Positions 54,808 through 63,549 of a stretch of DNA of 64,000 nt are shown here, piece by piece (within the stretch, counting starts at the first letter, position 1; every line of letters begins with the position of its first letter). The DNA comes from Brevibacillus reuszeri (GTDB taxonomy: Bacteria; Bacillota; Bacilli; Brevibacillales; Brevibacillaceae). The DNA lies in assembly GCF_001187725.1 (NCBI RefSeq), contig NZ_LGIQ01000009.1:748547-812546 (forward strand), given 5' to 3'. Below the pieces are notes generated by a model that saw only the letters and a list, made by a program, of their open reading frames with translations, was not told the origin of the DNA and made no database searches. A program made the position numbers and the translations under genes.

Positions 54808-54905
54808 CCAAATTCCCTCTTTCAAAGTCATTTTGGTTCAGAAGCCCGCCTGTGCTGATCGATCCACTTGATGTCTATGCTTCTGTGTGAAAAGGACATC
54901 AACTA

Positions 54906-56498
54906 TCAGGAATTGCTCACCTGTTCACGTGTGGATGCTGTACCCACGGATGCAAGTGTTCCGGCAGCTTTAACACGAATTCGCGTCGCATTGCCCAAAT
55001 AGGCTAGTGGGATATCCTCAAACTCCACGATTTCAACAGTTGAAGGCTCTGCTCCTGCAGCGATGGCTTCTTCGATCGCAATGCCTTTTGCCACCTCCAA
55101 AGTTTGGTCACGTCCCATTTCATCAAGGGAAAAGACGCGATCAATTTGCCCGCTAATTTGCGAGATTGCAGCGCCGATAGCATTGGCCACACCAAAGTTT
55201 TCAGGTCGGATCATTTGGGATGCCCCTTTTAATTGCTCGGGGAACAAAATGCTGCCGCCACCAACCAGAATGACAGGGACTGGGTCTGCACTTGTTTTCA
55301 TTTTGTCGATTGCTTCCTCAGCCATCTCGACGATTCTGTCATACACTTTTAGCAAAATGTCTGGATCCAGATGCGCTACCTTCTCGGCATCTCCCAAATC
55401 GCTTTTCCCTAATGCAATCAGAACATCTGTCGTCGTCAAGGTATCACCACCAAACGCCAGCCCTTTTTGCGGGAGCTGATAGCCAACGCTGTCAGGACCA
55501 ACCGTGAAGCTTCCATCGTCCTGGATTCGGACGATCGTTCCTCCGCCGAGTCCGATGGAGATCAAGTCAGGCATTCGGAAGTTCGTACGAGCACCGCCAA
55601 TTTCAACAGCGAGCGAAGATTCACGTGGAAAGGAGTTGACAAGTACACCGATATCTGTCGTCGTGCCGCCTACATCGACTACAAGGGCATTTGCCAGCCC
55701 AGACAAGTACGACGCTCCCCGAATACTGTTAGTTGGTCCGCAGCCAATCGTCAGAATCGGGTACTTCATGGCGTATTCGATGCTCATCAGTGTCCCGTCG
55801 TTTTGCCCAAAGAAGACTCTGGCGTCTACTTTTTCCGCTTTCAAGGCATTGATAAAGCCGGTAGCTGTGGTTTTTGCCACATTGACGATGGCAGCATTAA
55901 GAATCGTTGCATTTTCCCTCTCCAGAAGACCTACGCTGCCGATCTCATAGGAGAGAGAGACAGGGACATGCTCCCCCAGAACTTCTCGTAATATTTCGGC
56001 AGCCCGCAGCTCATGCTCTTTGGATACCGGTGAAAATACGGAAGCAACGGCAACCGAATCCACTTTGTCCTTGATCTCGTTTGCAATGCGATACAGCTGT
56101 GCTTCATCGAGCTTTGTGATTTCTCTTCCATCGAATTCATGTCCGCCCGAAATGATATATACATGCTTGCCGAGATGGGCTCTCAAGTCATCGGGAACAC
56201 CGATTAACGGCTTAATGGCGAGAGTAGCTGGAGCACCAACGCGGATAACTGCGATCTGGTTCAAGTGCTTTCTCTCTACAATCGCATTCGTGCAATGCGT
56301 CGTTCCCAGCATCGCATAGGTGATTTGTTCGCGTGGAACACCTGATTGGGCAATTACTTCCCGCATCGCTTCGTATATTCCTGTGCTTACATCCTGAGTA
56401 GTCGAGGTCTTCGTTTTAGCCAGCACACGATAGTCTTTATCCAATAAAACCGCATCTGTATGTGTGCCGCCTACATCAATCCCGATTCGATAGCTCAT
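54906..56498 (-). CDS. Hydantoinase/oxoprolinase HyuA-type ATPase
   Basis: The 530-residue protein belongs to the ATP-dependent hydantoinase/oxoprolinase family (HyuA half). The ASKHA-fold phosphate motifs are intact: GIDVGGTHTDAV near residue 6, VVDVGGTTTDIG near 273, ISIGLGGGTI in the middle and ILVGGGS later. The family couples ATP hydrolysis to ring opening of hydantoins or 5-oxoproline, usually with a HyuB partner. No HyuB is seen here; the partner is a DUF917 protein whose stop overlaps this ATG by four bases. GGGAG precedes the start. The paralog at 59356 has lost these motifs. Confidence 0.85.
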   Translation of the reverse strand: MSYRIGIDVGGTHTDAVLLDKDYRVLAKTKTSTTQDVSTGIYEAMREVIAQSGVPREQITYAMLGTTHCTNAIVERKHLNQIAVIRVGAPATLAIKPLIGVPDDLRAHLGKHVYIISGGHEFDGREITKLDEAQLYRIANEIKDKVDSVAVASVFSPVSKEHELRAAEILREVLGEHVPVSLSYEIGSVGLLERENATILNAAIVNVAKTTATGFINALKAEKVDARVFFGQNDGTLMSIEYAMKYPILTIGCGPTNSIRGASYLSGLANALVVDVGGTTTDIGVLVNSFPRESSLAVEIGGARTNFRMPDLISIGLGGGTIVRIQDDGSFTVGPDSVGYQLPQKGLAFGGDTLTTTDVLIALGKSDLGDAEKVAHLDPDILLKVYDRIVEMAEEAIDKMKTSADPVPVILVGGGSILFPEQLKGASQMIRPENFGVANAIGAAISQISGQIDRVFSLDEMGRDQTLEVAKGIAIEEAIAAGAEPSTVEIVEFEDIPLAYLGNATRIRVKAAGTLASVGTASTREQVSNS

Positions 56499-57592
56499 TT
56501 TACAACGCTCCCTTTCTCTACCAATTCTTCTACAGGGGTGTAATCCACGTCATAGCGGAAGTAACGAGGTCCCACCGTCTCGATTCCTTTCGGCGTCCGC
56601 CATTTTGGATGGCACGGCATCCCGATCACAACGACGCGAGCACCATACCGCAGTCCTTCCGTAGTAATCGGCAAGCCTGTCTCCGAGTCCACCACTGCGA
56701 TCAAATCGGGCGTCACACATAGGAGACGGTCCTGCGTTCGGGCAAGCAAATGCTCGTTTTGGAAGCTCAGCTCGAGATTCTCGCCTTTGTATTGCAGAAG
56801 TCCCTCTATTTTGGTTGTACCGCGTGCCCAGCCTCCTTCTGTCTTGCGATTCACGTCCATTACTTTTCCAATAAACAATTCGAAGCCACTCGTCAGCTTC
56901 AAAATTTCTTTGACAGGATCGACATTCGCTTCTTTTGCCATGCGGATCGCACGACCGATTTCTTCTTCCAATTTCAAGATGTTGTGAATGCCGCTTTCCT
57001 TGAGGTTTTTCCCTGTCATCGGATAGATGGCGCAGGTTGCCGAGCCTCCCTTTTGCACGGTGACACTGCGGGCAATCCGCTCAGTCCAGGAGTTGTCGAT
57101 GGTATCCATGATCGTTACGTTATTTTTTTCATCAGCAAGCACCATCGGGGTCGCTGAGATTCCATTGAGATAAAATGTAGTCATCTGCAGCTCGGGAAAA
57201 GCGCGCCCCATCCCATCCACATCCACAACCGGGAGTCCAAGTTGGGCTGCGAGAGCAAGTGGAAGCATCGAGTTGATTCCGCCTGCTTCAATTGGGTACG
57301 TAGCGAAGACTTCCTTTCCCATGTATTTCTCCAAGCCCTTGAAAGCCTTGGAAACCTCTTGTCCGCTTGGAATTTTTTCTATCAGAACGGTTGGTGCACC
57401 CATGCCGCCAGAGGCTACCACCAGCGCATCGTCTGGAATTTCATCGACAGACAATAGCGTGATCGGGCCAAATTCTTCGAACGCCTGGAGCGCCATCAGT
57501 TTTCCGATATACGGATCTCCTCCCCCACCTGTCCCTAATAAAGCGGCACCCACCGCAATATCTTCAATTTCTTGTTTTCCGAGTTGTCTCAA
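56495..57592 (-). CDS. DUF917 (S-methyl thiohydantoin desulfurase-like) protein, copy 1
   Basis: The 365-residue protein matches the DUF917 family. LLGTGGGGDPYIGKL lies near residue 20, and VDVDGMGRAFPELQMTTF and WARGTTKIEGL follow. Pfam renamed the family S-methyl thiohydantoin desulfurase, and it is regularly encoded with HyuA-type proteins. The TTG at 57592 is preferred, 9 bases after AAAGGAG; an upstream TTG at 57616 has a poor ribosome site. Second gene of the operon, between the permease and HyuA. A heterocomplex with HyuA is plausible. Exact chemistry is unknown. Confidence 0.8.
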   Translation of the reverse strand: MRQLGKQEIEDIAVGAALLGTGGGGDPYIGKLMALQAFEEFGPITLLSVDEIPDDALVVASGGMGAPTVLIEKIPSGQEVSKAFKGLEKYMGKEVFATYPIEAGGINSMLPLALAAQLGLPVVDVDGMGRAFPELQMTTFYLNGISATPMVLADEKNNVTIMDTIDNSWTERIARSVTVQKGGSATCAIYPMTGKNLKESGIHNILKLEEEIGRAIRMAKEANVDPVKEILKLTSGFELFIGKVMDVNRKTEGGWARGTTKIEGLLQYKGENLELSFQNEHLLARTQDRLLCVTPDLIAVVDSETGLPITTEGLRYGARVVVIGMPCHPKWRTPKGIETVGPRYFRYDVDYTPVEELVEKGSVVK

Positions 57593-57619
57593 CGTGTCCC
57601 TCTCCTTTGTTTCCAAGCT

Positions 57620-58945
57620 TTAGCCTGCCTGGTCCATTTTTACGCTTTTCCACCGCTGGTCCAGCGCTGCTCCAAATATTCGCATCCCGACATAATAAGA
57701 AACGCCAGCGACGATTAAGGAATTTAACGATGGAATCCCCCATTCAAACAGATAGCCAATAATGAAGCCAAGTGCCCAAGCTATTATCGATACTGGATTC
57801 CATGTTTCGCAAGATTCTGGCAATGCACCTTGCGCTCGGCTTTCATCTAATATTTGTCTGCTCCGTTTGAGAATGAAGTAATCCACCACCATGATGCCGC
57901 CAATAGGAGGTACCCATATTCCAAGAAAAATCAGAAAGTTTACAAACTGATCCAGAATCCCCAGCACAGAAAGCACGGTACCAATTACACCAACAATCAG
58001 CGTCAGGAGACCACGATTTACATGTTTGCCAAAAACACTATCCAGAATATTGGTAAAACCTAATGAGGCCGAATACAAATTGATATCATTGATCTTTACA
58101 GTGGCAAACACTACGGTCGCAGCTCCTAGCCAGCCTGAGGTCTGGAGTGCAATAGTTACGACATCGCTGCTATTCACAGCGTGTGCCATCAGAACAGCAA
58201 TTAAATTGATTCCAATTTCGCCGATCACCACAGAAATCAAGGTTGACCACAAAACGTCCTTGCCATTCCGACAGTAGCGTGTCATATCTGGCGCAAGGAT
58301 AGCTCCTACCATAAAGCTTCCGGCAACAATTGTAGCAGCTGTTCCAATCGTTAGGGCAGGTCCCGGGGCAGCAGAGGCAATTAACTCTTTCAGTGAATGA
58401 CTTTCAAACACATGATAAATCCCATACGCAATTGCGAGTAGGAAGGCAGGCACAGCAATTTTCGCGGTCAGCCCTAGCCATTTAAAACCGAAGATGACAA
58501 TAAAGGTTACAAACAAACCTGTTAATGTCGCTGCTAACGGAAATCCTAAAACCCCACCAACCGCATCATTCAAGCCATTGGCAAAAACGGAATTCTGTAC
58601 ACCAAACCATCCAATCGTCCCGACAGCAATCACAAAAGCAATCATGCTGGAGCCGTATTTCCCAAAACCGGTCCATCTGGAGAGCATGCTTGTAGAAAGT
58701 CCCTCGCGCATGCCGGCAATTCCTATGAAAAACGTAACGACCTCAAGTAGGATCACTCCCAAAAAGCTTGCGATCGCTGCATCCCAAAAGGTCATCCCAA
58801 ATCCAAGTGAAGCGCCTAAAATAAATTGACTGAGTGATGTGAAAGCCCCAATCCGAATTACAAGTATTTCCCACATCGGTACTCTTGCCTCTTTTGGTAC
58901 CCTGCTCAATGAGAAATCATCTGCCATCTTGGAATTACCAGCCAT
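57620..58945 (-). CDS. NCS1-family permease (CodB-like), probable hydantoin/nucleobase importer
   Basis: The 441-residue protein has about twelve membrane segments and NCS1/CodB motifs: GFGMTFWDAAIASFLG, TIGWFGVQNSVFA, ILAPDMTRYCRNGKD and WVPPIGGIMVVDYF. The family imports cytosine, allantoin and hydantoins with a cation. It is the first gene after the sigma-54 promoter, with a leader of about 120 bases, and it heads an operon of DUF917, HyuA and two racemases, so a 5-substituted (thio)hydantoin is a likely substrate. GGAGGGCGG precedes the ATG. Confidence 0.85.
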   Translation of the reverse strand: MAGNSKMADDFSLSRVPKEARVPMWEILVIRIGAFTSLSQFILGASLGFGMTFWDAAIASFLGVILLEVVTFFIGIAGMREGLSTSMLSRWTGFGKYGSSMIAFVIAVGTIGWFGVQNSVFANGLNDAVGGVLGFPLAATLTGLFVTFIVIFGFKWLGLTAKIAVPAFLLAIAYGIYHVFESHSLKELIASAAPGPALTIGTAATIVAGSFMVGAILAPDMTRYCRNGKDVLWSTLISVVIGEIGINLIAVLMAHAVNSSDVVTIALQTSGWLGAATVVFATVKINDINLYSASLGFTNILDSVFGKHVNRGLLTLIVGVIGTVLSVLGILDQFVNFLIFLGIWVPPIGGIMVVDYFILKRSRQILDESRAQGALPESCETWNPVSIIAWALGFIIGYLFEWGIPSLNSLIVAGVSYYVGMRIFGAALDQRWKSVKMDQAG

Positions 58946-59074
58946 GATCTCCGCCCTCCTTTTTCATTATGGATAGAACTACCGTGTGATACTGTTCGCT
59001 CAGCTCCTTCCCTTGCCTAGATCAAAACCAAAAATTTGAATTGGAACATTTTTTATTATCTGACAATTACTTAG

Positions 59075-59090
59075 AGCAATTCTCATGCCA
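59075..59090 (-). promoter_or_regulatory. Sigma-54 promoter for the hydantoin operon
   Basis: TGGCATGAGAATTGCT on the minus strand, with correct spacing and a TTGC -12 box. Predicted start near 59064. Confidence 0.85.
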
Positions 59091-59286
59091 AGCTTTTTCA
59101 GGACGTTTTTGAGAGTAATGAAGCGAATTTGCTGTTTTTCTCAGAAAAAGTCGTTATTTTCGAGCAGCTTTGCAAACAGAATACGTAGATTATTCATTTC
59201 ATAAGTAATTTTTCTCAATAAATCGCAATTTTTCTCTTTCTTTATCAAAATGAGAATAATCATTGATAAAAGCATGCAAAAAAAGA
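59091..59286. promoter_or_regulatory. Upstream region with palindromes, candidate activator sites
   Basis: No gene. Contains the exact palindrome TTTTTCTCAGAAAAA (59135-59149, centre about -78), two more TTTTTCTC copies near 59208 and 59229, and a dyad at 59241-59270 with arms TTTATCA...ATGA / TCAT...TGATAAA. These are plausible enhancer sites for the activator at 61883-63286. The DNA is AT-rich, so chance symmetry is possible. Confidence 0.4.
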
Positions 59287-59325
59287 CTGGGTCTAAAAGG
59301 ATTGTTCATCCTTTCTAGAACCCAG
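59287..59325 (-). terminator. Terminator after the second HyuA gene
   Basis: An imperfect stem (CTGGG / CCCAG, TCTA / TAGA, AAAGGAT / ATCCTTT on the minus strand) followed by TCTTTTTTT. It separates the activator operon from the hydantoin operon promoter. Confidence 0.75.
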
Positions 59326-59355
59326 CCAGGCTTTTGAATGCAGTGATCTCAGGTA

Positions 59356-60747
59356 TCAAGCTGATCCCGCATGAATGTGAAGCGCACCAACAGCCTTTAC
59401 CTTGATCCGTAATGCTTTCGTCGGCATATAGGATAAGGGAATCGTCTCAACCGTTTGAACGAACACGGTTTCTGGTATAGCTCCAGCATGGATGGCAGAT
59501 TGCATCGCTTCTACTTTGGCCAGTTGGATCGTTTCTTCCCGATTCATGTCCTCCAGCCAGTAGATCCGGTCAACACTTCCACTGACTGGCGCAAAACATG
59601 TTCCGATCGCACTCGCATTTTCATAATGACTCGGATGGTGTACATCCGCCCACGGATATTTGAAAACGGCCGCAAGTGATGCACTTTCTTTCCCTACAAA
59701 TACAATTGGCAGAGGCTCAAATCGGGGCTGATAACGTTGAATAGCGTGATAGACCGAATCTAACAGCTGATCATTCACATGTAGCTGACCTTCATAGCTC
59801 AGAGTGGTAATATCGGGCATTTGGAGATTTACCCCCATTCCCGCAATTTTTTGTTTTCGCCGTTTTTCCCTTGGAAAGCCCCCCTCGATAACGCCTACGC
59901 ACACATCTGAATGATTAACGTCGACAACGACACAATCATTAAGCCCTGTGAGCAGTGAAGCACCGCGAAAGCTGTTTGACAGTCGCGATCCGAACGTACG
60001 AATCGGATGACGCAAGACCGAGTGGTAGGACAAAAGCGATCCATCGTTTTGGGTAAAGGATAGATTCGCATCGATACGAGATTGGTTCATAAGCTCTTCC
60101 AAGCCTTTGAGGGAATGTATAATGACCTTGGACAAGGCAGCATTGAGAATCGCCGAGTTTTCTCGTTCCAGAAAGCCTACACTGCCAAGCTCATGAGACA
60201 TCGTTATCGGATAGTTCTCTCCTATCAGCTCTCGAATCCATTTGGCGACGAGCATTTCATGCGCTTGATTCACGGGAGAGAACGATCCTGTAATAGCAAA
60301 TGCTTCAAATCCCAGGTGATAAATTGACCTCACATATTCTTCCACATCTTGTCTGGATGGCTCCAAGCAAGCTGGACTCCCATCAACCTCATGCCCACCT
60401 TGGACATGGAATGTAGCTGCTCCTATCGCTTGGTGGATGAGTGTGGGTCCCCCGTAAAGAGGAGGAATGGTGCTCTCTGCTTGTCCGATTCGAATGGAGC
60501 ACACTTTGGCAAGCTGCCTTCCTTCCACCAGTGCATTCGCGAAGTAATCGGTGCCAACAATCACTTCACGTATCGGCTTGTCTGCTTGAGCCGTCTGCTG
60601 CAATATTTTTTCCAGAACAATGCCAATCCCGTTCAATAAGTTATCGGAGATGGTTGCTTCCTTGGCGATAGCATGGAGCTTCCCTTGGTGGTCCATGACT
60701 ACTGCCGTTGTGTACACCTGGTCTACATCAATACCTAAACGGTACAT
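59356..60747 (-). CDS. Degenerate HyuA-like protein lacking ATP-binding motifs
   Basis: The 463-residue paralog of the HyuA protein at 54906 can be aligned by eye over its length (for example FLERENSAILNAAL versus LLERENATILNAAI). Every nucleotide motif is changed: GIDVDQVYTTAV for GIDVGGTHTDAV, VVDVNHSDVCVG for VVDVGGTTTDIG, and FVGKESA for LVGGGS; the GLGGGT segment is absent. The frame is intact, so it is a probable pseudoenzyme rather than a pseudogene. The ATG at 60747 follows TGGAG. It overlaps its DUF917 partner by 20 bases and is cotranscribed with a sigma-54 activator. A ligand-sensing or scaffold role is an attractive inference. Confidence 0.8.
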   Translation of the reverse strand: MYRLGIDVDQVYTTAVVMDHQGKLHAIAKEATISDNLLNGIGIVLEKILQQTAQADKPIREVIVGTDYFANALVEGRQLAKVCSIRIGQAESTIPPLYGGPTLIHQAIGAATFHVQGGHEVDGSPACLEPSRQDVEEYVRSIYHLGFEAFAITGSFSPVNQAHEMLVAKWIRELIGENYPITMSHELGSVGFLERENSAILNAALSKVIIHSLKGLEELMNQSRIDANLSFTQNDGSLLSYHSVLRHPIRTFGSRLSNSFRGASLLTGLNDCVVVDVNHSDVCVGVIEGGFPREKRRKQKIAGMGVNLQMPDITTLSYEGQLHVNDQLLDSVYHAIQRYQPRFEPLPIVFVGKESASLAAVFKYPWADVHHPSHYENASAIGTCFAPVSGSVDRIYWLEDMNREETIQLAKVEAMQSAIHAGAIPETVFVQTVETIPLSYMPTKALRIKVKAVGALHIHAGSA

Positions 60748-61867
60748 GACTATCTCCATTCCCCTCTTCAGCGCATAAATGCTCGACAGGCGTATACGTG
60801 TTGGAAATGCCAAAATTCCATGGTCCGATGACATCCATCATTTTGGCGTGCCGCAAAATAATCGGGCAAGGAATCGCGATGACCCACACATTCATATGCG
60901 TTTCCAATTCCTCAATCAAGATGGGTAGACCATTATCGGCATCAAGCACACAAATCAGATCGGGCACCATCCCCAAGATCCGTTCCCCTTTTTTCGCCAG
61001 CAAATACTCACTTTGAAATTGGACCTCGATTTGTTCACTGTGATAGAAACCTGTTCCTTCTACGAGCAGTTCTCCCCGTAAGAGACCATTTTGCAAGTAG
61101 CGCTCCAGTTCTACCACTTTGCCTTCGATCAGCTTGAAGGGCTGTCCATAAATCGAATTTTGCAGCTCCCTGTGCAAATTGGTAAATACGCGATGGACGT
61201 CTGCTCCAGCACGCAGCACTGCTTCGCCAATTCGATGTGATAATAAGAAGGTATGGGGAATCCCTACCTCTTGCAGCCTTTTTGCTTTCATCGGAAAGCT
61301 CGCCGTTGCTACTGAGCCACCCATTTTCGTCATCGCTACCCGTCCGACTTTTTCAATCTCAAAATTCGAAGGGCTAATCATTTTCTCTGATTCTCCATTA
61401 TTGGCACAAAGGACTAACGGACTCGCCTGCGCTCCAAATGCATGGTATGTCGTCATCTGGAGCTCAGGAAAAGCGCGCCCCATGCCATCGCAATCCACTA
61501 GGGGAAGCTTTGTCAGTGCTGCAGTCAGGACGGGAGGCAGGGCATTGATTCCGCCAATTTCAAGTGCAGTGATGGCTTGGGCAACGCACCGCTCCTCTTT
61601 TTCCATCTCTCTCAAAGCCGTGATCATTTCCTGCCCTGACATCATTTTTTCATAGTGAATCGCAGGCGAGCCCATTAAGGCAATCGTCACTACCCAATCC
61701 TCGTCACGAAGTTCGAATGGAGATACGAGCTGCACAGGGCCAAATTCTTTAATCGCTTGCTTTGCCATGATTTGCAATAAAGCTGAGTCCCCGGCACCGC
61801 CTGATCCCAAAAACATGGCACCACAAGCCAAGGAATCGACAAAGCGCTCATCGATGCTTTTCGGCAT
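60728..61867 (-). CDS. DUF917-like protein, copy 2 (divergent)
   Basis: The 379-residue paralog of the DUF917 protein at 56495 shares DCDGMGRAFPELQMTTYH. The glycine-rich motif is altered to FLGSGGAGDSALLQI, and the WARGTTKIEG segment is replaced by LLRGELLVEGTGF. GAGGAGG precedes the ATG at 61867. It starts 15 bases after the activator stop and overlaps the degenerate HyuA downstream. The loss of conserved positions in both partners suggests that this pair binds rather than converts ligands. Catalysis cannot be ruled out. Confidence 0.78.
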   Translation of the reverse strand: MPKSIDERFVDSLACGAMFLGSGGAGDSALLQIMAKQAIKEFGPVQLVSPFELRDEDWVVTIALMGSPAIHYEKMMSGQEMITALREMEKEERCVAQAITALEIGGINALPPVLTAALTKLPLVDCDGMGRAFPELQMTTYHAFGAQASPLVLCANNGESEKMISPSNFEIEKVGRVAMTKMGGSVATASFPMKAKRLQEVGIPHTFLLSHRIGEAVLRAGADVHRVFTNLHRELQNSIYGQPFKLIEGKVVELERYLQNGLLRGELLVEGTGFYHSEQIEVQFQSEYLLAKKGERILGMVPDLICVLDADNGLPILIEELETHMNVWVIAIPCPIILRHAKMMDVIGPWNFGISNTYTPVEHLCAEEGNGDSHVPFRY

Positions 61868-61882
61868 CCATGCACCTCCTCT

Positions 61883-63286
61883 TTATCCTTTACGATTAAT
61901 CTTTTGTAGGCGTCTGTACAGTGTCGCGACACTAATGCCCAGATACTCCGCTGCTTTTCTTTTCCCCTCGGTATTCTTGCCATAGCGTTGAACCGCGTCT
62001 ATAATCAACTGCTCTTCTGTTTGCTCTAAGATACGCTCTGAAAAGACATCTCTTTTCTCTGCAGTTGGATAAGTCGGTGGAAATGAATGCAGCGGAAGCG
62101 ATGATCCCTCGTCTGTGGTCTGGTTTCCTCTTATCGTTGATGGCAAGCTGCTGATCGTGACCAAATCGCCAATCTCCAGATTCACAATATACTCAAGTGT
62201 ATTTTCCAGCTCGCGAATGTTTCCCGGCCAATGGTAATCCATAAAGCATTTCATCGCTTGGGTCGAGAAGCGCTTCGGCTCTTTCCCTAAACGATCCCCA
62301 AACCATTTTAAGTAAAACTGAATCAAATCGTATAAGTCCTCTTTTCGATGCCGTAGTGGCGGAACAAATAACGGAATGACGTTTAATCGATAAAACAGGT
62401 CTTCACGGAACTGACCACTGACAATCATCGATTCCAGATCCTTGTGGGTTGCAGCGATTAAACGGACATCAACCGGAATGCTTTCAGAGCCACCTACCCG
62501 TTCCATCCGACGCTCTTGTAAAACGCGTAGCAGCTTTGCTTGCAGGTATTGGGGCATATCCCCGATCTCATCCAAAAAGAGCGTGCCATGAAGCGCTAAC
62601 TCAAAGCGCCCAGGCTTGCCTCCTTTTTTGGCGCCAGTAAACGCACCGTCCTCATAGCCGAACAGCTCGCTCTCAAGCAATGCCTCAGGTATCGCAGCGC
62701 AATTGATTGCCACAAAAGGACCCTCTTTTCGATCGCTGTTTCGATGAATTGACTGAGCAAGTACCTCTTTTCCTGTTCCACTTTCTCCACGAATCAAAAC
62801 GGTAGAATCGCTTCTCGCAATTTGCCTCGCCTGATCCTTTAAGGCAAGAATCGCTGGACTATGCCCCCGAATGTCTTCGAAATTGTATCGCGTCACAAAT
62901 TTACGATTTTTTTCCGAATCGGCTTCCTTGATCTGGATGGTAAATTGCAGAATCGCGCCCGCTACACTTCGCTCTACAAACAGTGGATGCAAGCGACATA
63001 AATAGGCATGCCTTTTTCCGCCGCCATCGATCAGCTCAACCGAAAAATCGCGTAAGGGCTTTCCTTTCTTTACATACTCAAGAAGCTTGGGTGTACCCAC
63101 AAGCGTTTGTAGTGTCTGATTGAGAAGCACAACCTGAGAACGCTGCCAGACATGCTCAGCAGCCGGATTGGCGTGAATGACAACGCCGGTAGTATCGACA
63201 ACCAGAATCGGTAAGGTGATTAACGACAGAAGGCCCTCAACCTCTTGTAACAGCATCTTTCTTTCCTTGATTGTCTGATCTGTCAT
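61883..63286 (-). CDS. Sigma-54 dependent activator (PAS-AAA-Fis) of the hydantoin operon
   Basis: A 467-residue enhancer-binding protein. A single PAS domain (about 15-120) with LPILVVDTTGVVIHANPAAE is followed by an AAA+ module with Walker A GESGTGKE (about 167-174), GAFTGA (about 214-219) and TLFLDEIGD, and a Fis-type HTH (KRKAAEYLGISVATLYRRL) at the end. The ATG at 63286 has AGAGGG 6 bases upstream; earlier GTG and ATG codons lie before that site. It heads an operon with the second DUF917/HyuA pair. The sigma-54 promoter at 59075-59090 is the obvious target. A TATAAT-like box lies about 40 bases upstream on its strand. Confidence 0.87.
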   Translation of the reverse strand: MTDQTIKERKMLLQEVEGLLSLITLPILVVDTTGVVIHANPAAEHVWQRSQVVLLNQTLQTLVGTPKLLEYVKKGKPLRDFSVELIDGGGKRHAYLCRLHPLFVERSVAGAILQFTIQIKEADSEKNRKFVTRYNFEDIRGHSPAILALKDQARQIARSDSTVLIRGESGTGKEVLAQSIHRNSDRKEGPFVAINCAAIPEALLESELFGYEDGAFTGAKKGGKPGRFELALHGTLFLDEIGDMPQYLQAKLLRVLQERRMERVGGSESIPVDVRLIAATHKDLESMIVSGQFREDLFYRLNVIPLFVPPLRHRKEDLYDLIQFYLKWFGDRLGKEPKRFSTQAMKCFMDYHWPGNIRELENTLEYIVNLEIGDLVTISSLPSTIRGNQTTDEGSSLPLHSFPPTYPTAEKRDVFSERILEQTEEQLIIDAVQRYGKNTEGKRKAAEYLGISVATLYRRLQKINRKG

Positions 63287-63549
63287 GTCAAACCCTCTCA
63301 TCACAAACTTGATCGTTACGATCCATTATAGCCGTAGTGTCCACTATTCAGATAGGATATCGTACAATAAAAAAACCATGATAGATCAGAAGCAATTGGC
63401 AAAAGTAAGCTTTTGTCTCCTCCATTCCTTATTCTCAAAAATAATAAACAAAATAGATAGAGGTGTTTTTCCAAAAAAAGAGAAAATACTAGTGATTTGG
63501 TTGTGCAGTTGTTAGCCTTTTCCAGAATCGTGCAATGGAGGTGCAACAC

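Noticed and set aside
57593-57616. Upstream TTG start of the first DUF917 protein
   Set aside because: The strong AAAGGAG site lies inside this extension and fits the TTG at 57592 instead.
63396-63411. Possible sigma-54 promoter TTGGCAAAAGTAAGCT upstream of the right-edge regulator
   Set aside because: The GG-to-GC spacing is one base short and the -12 box lacks TTGC; sigma-54 promoters do not tolerate this spacing.
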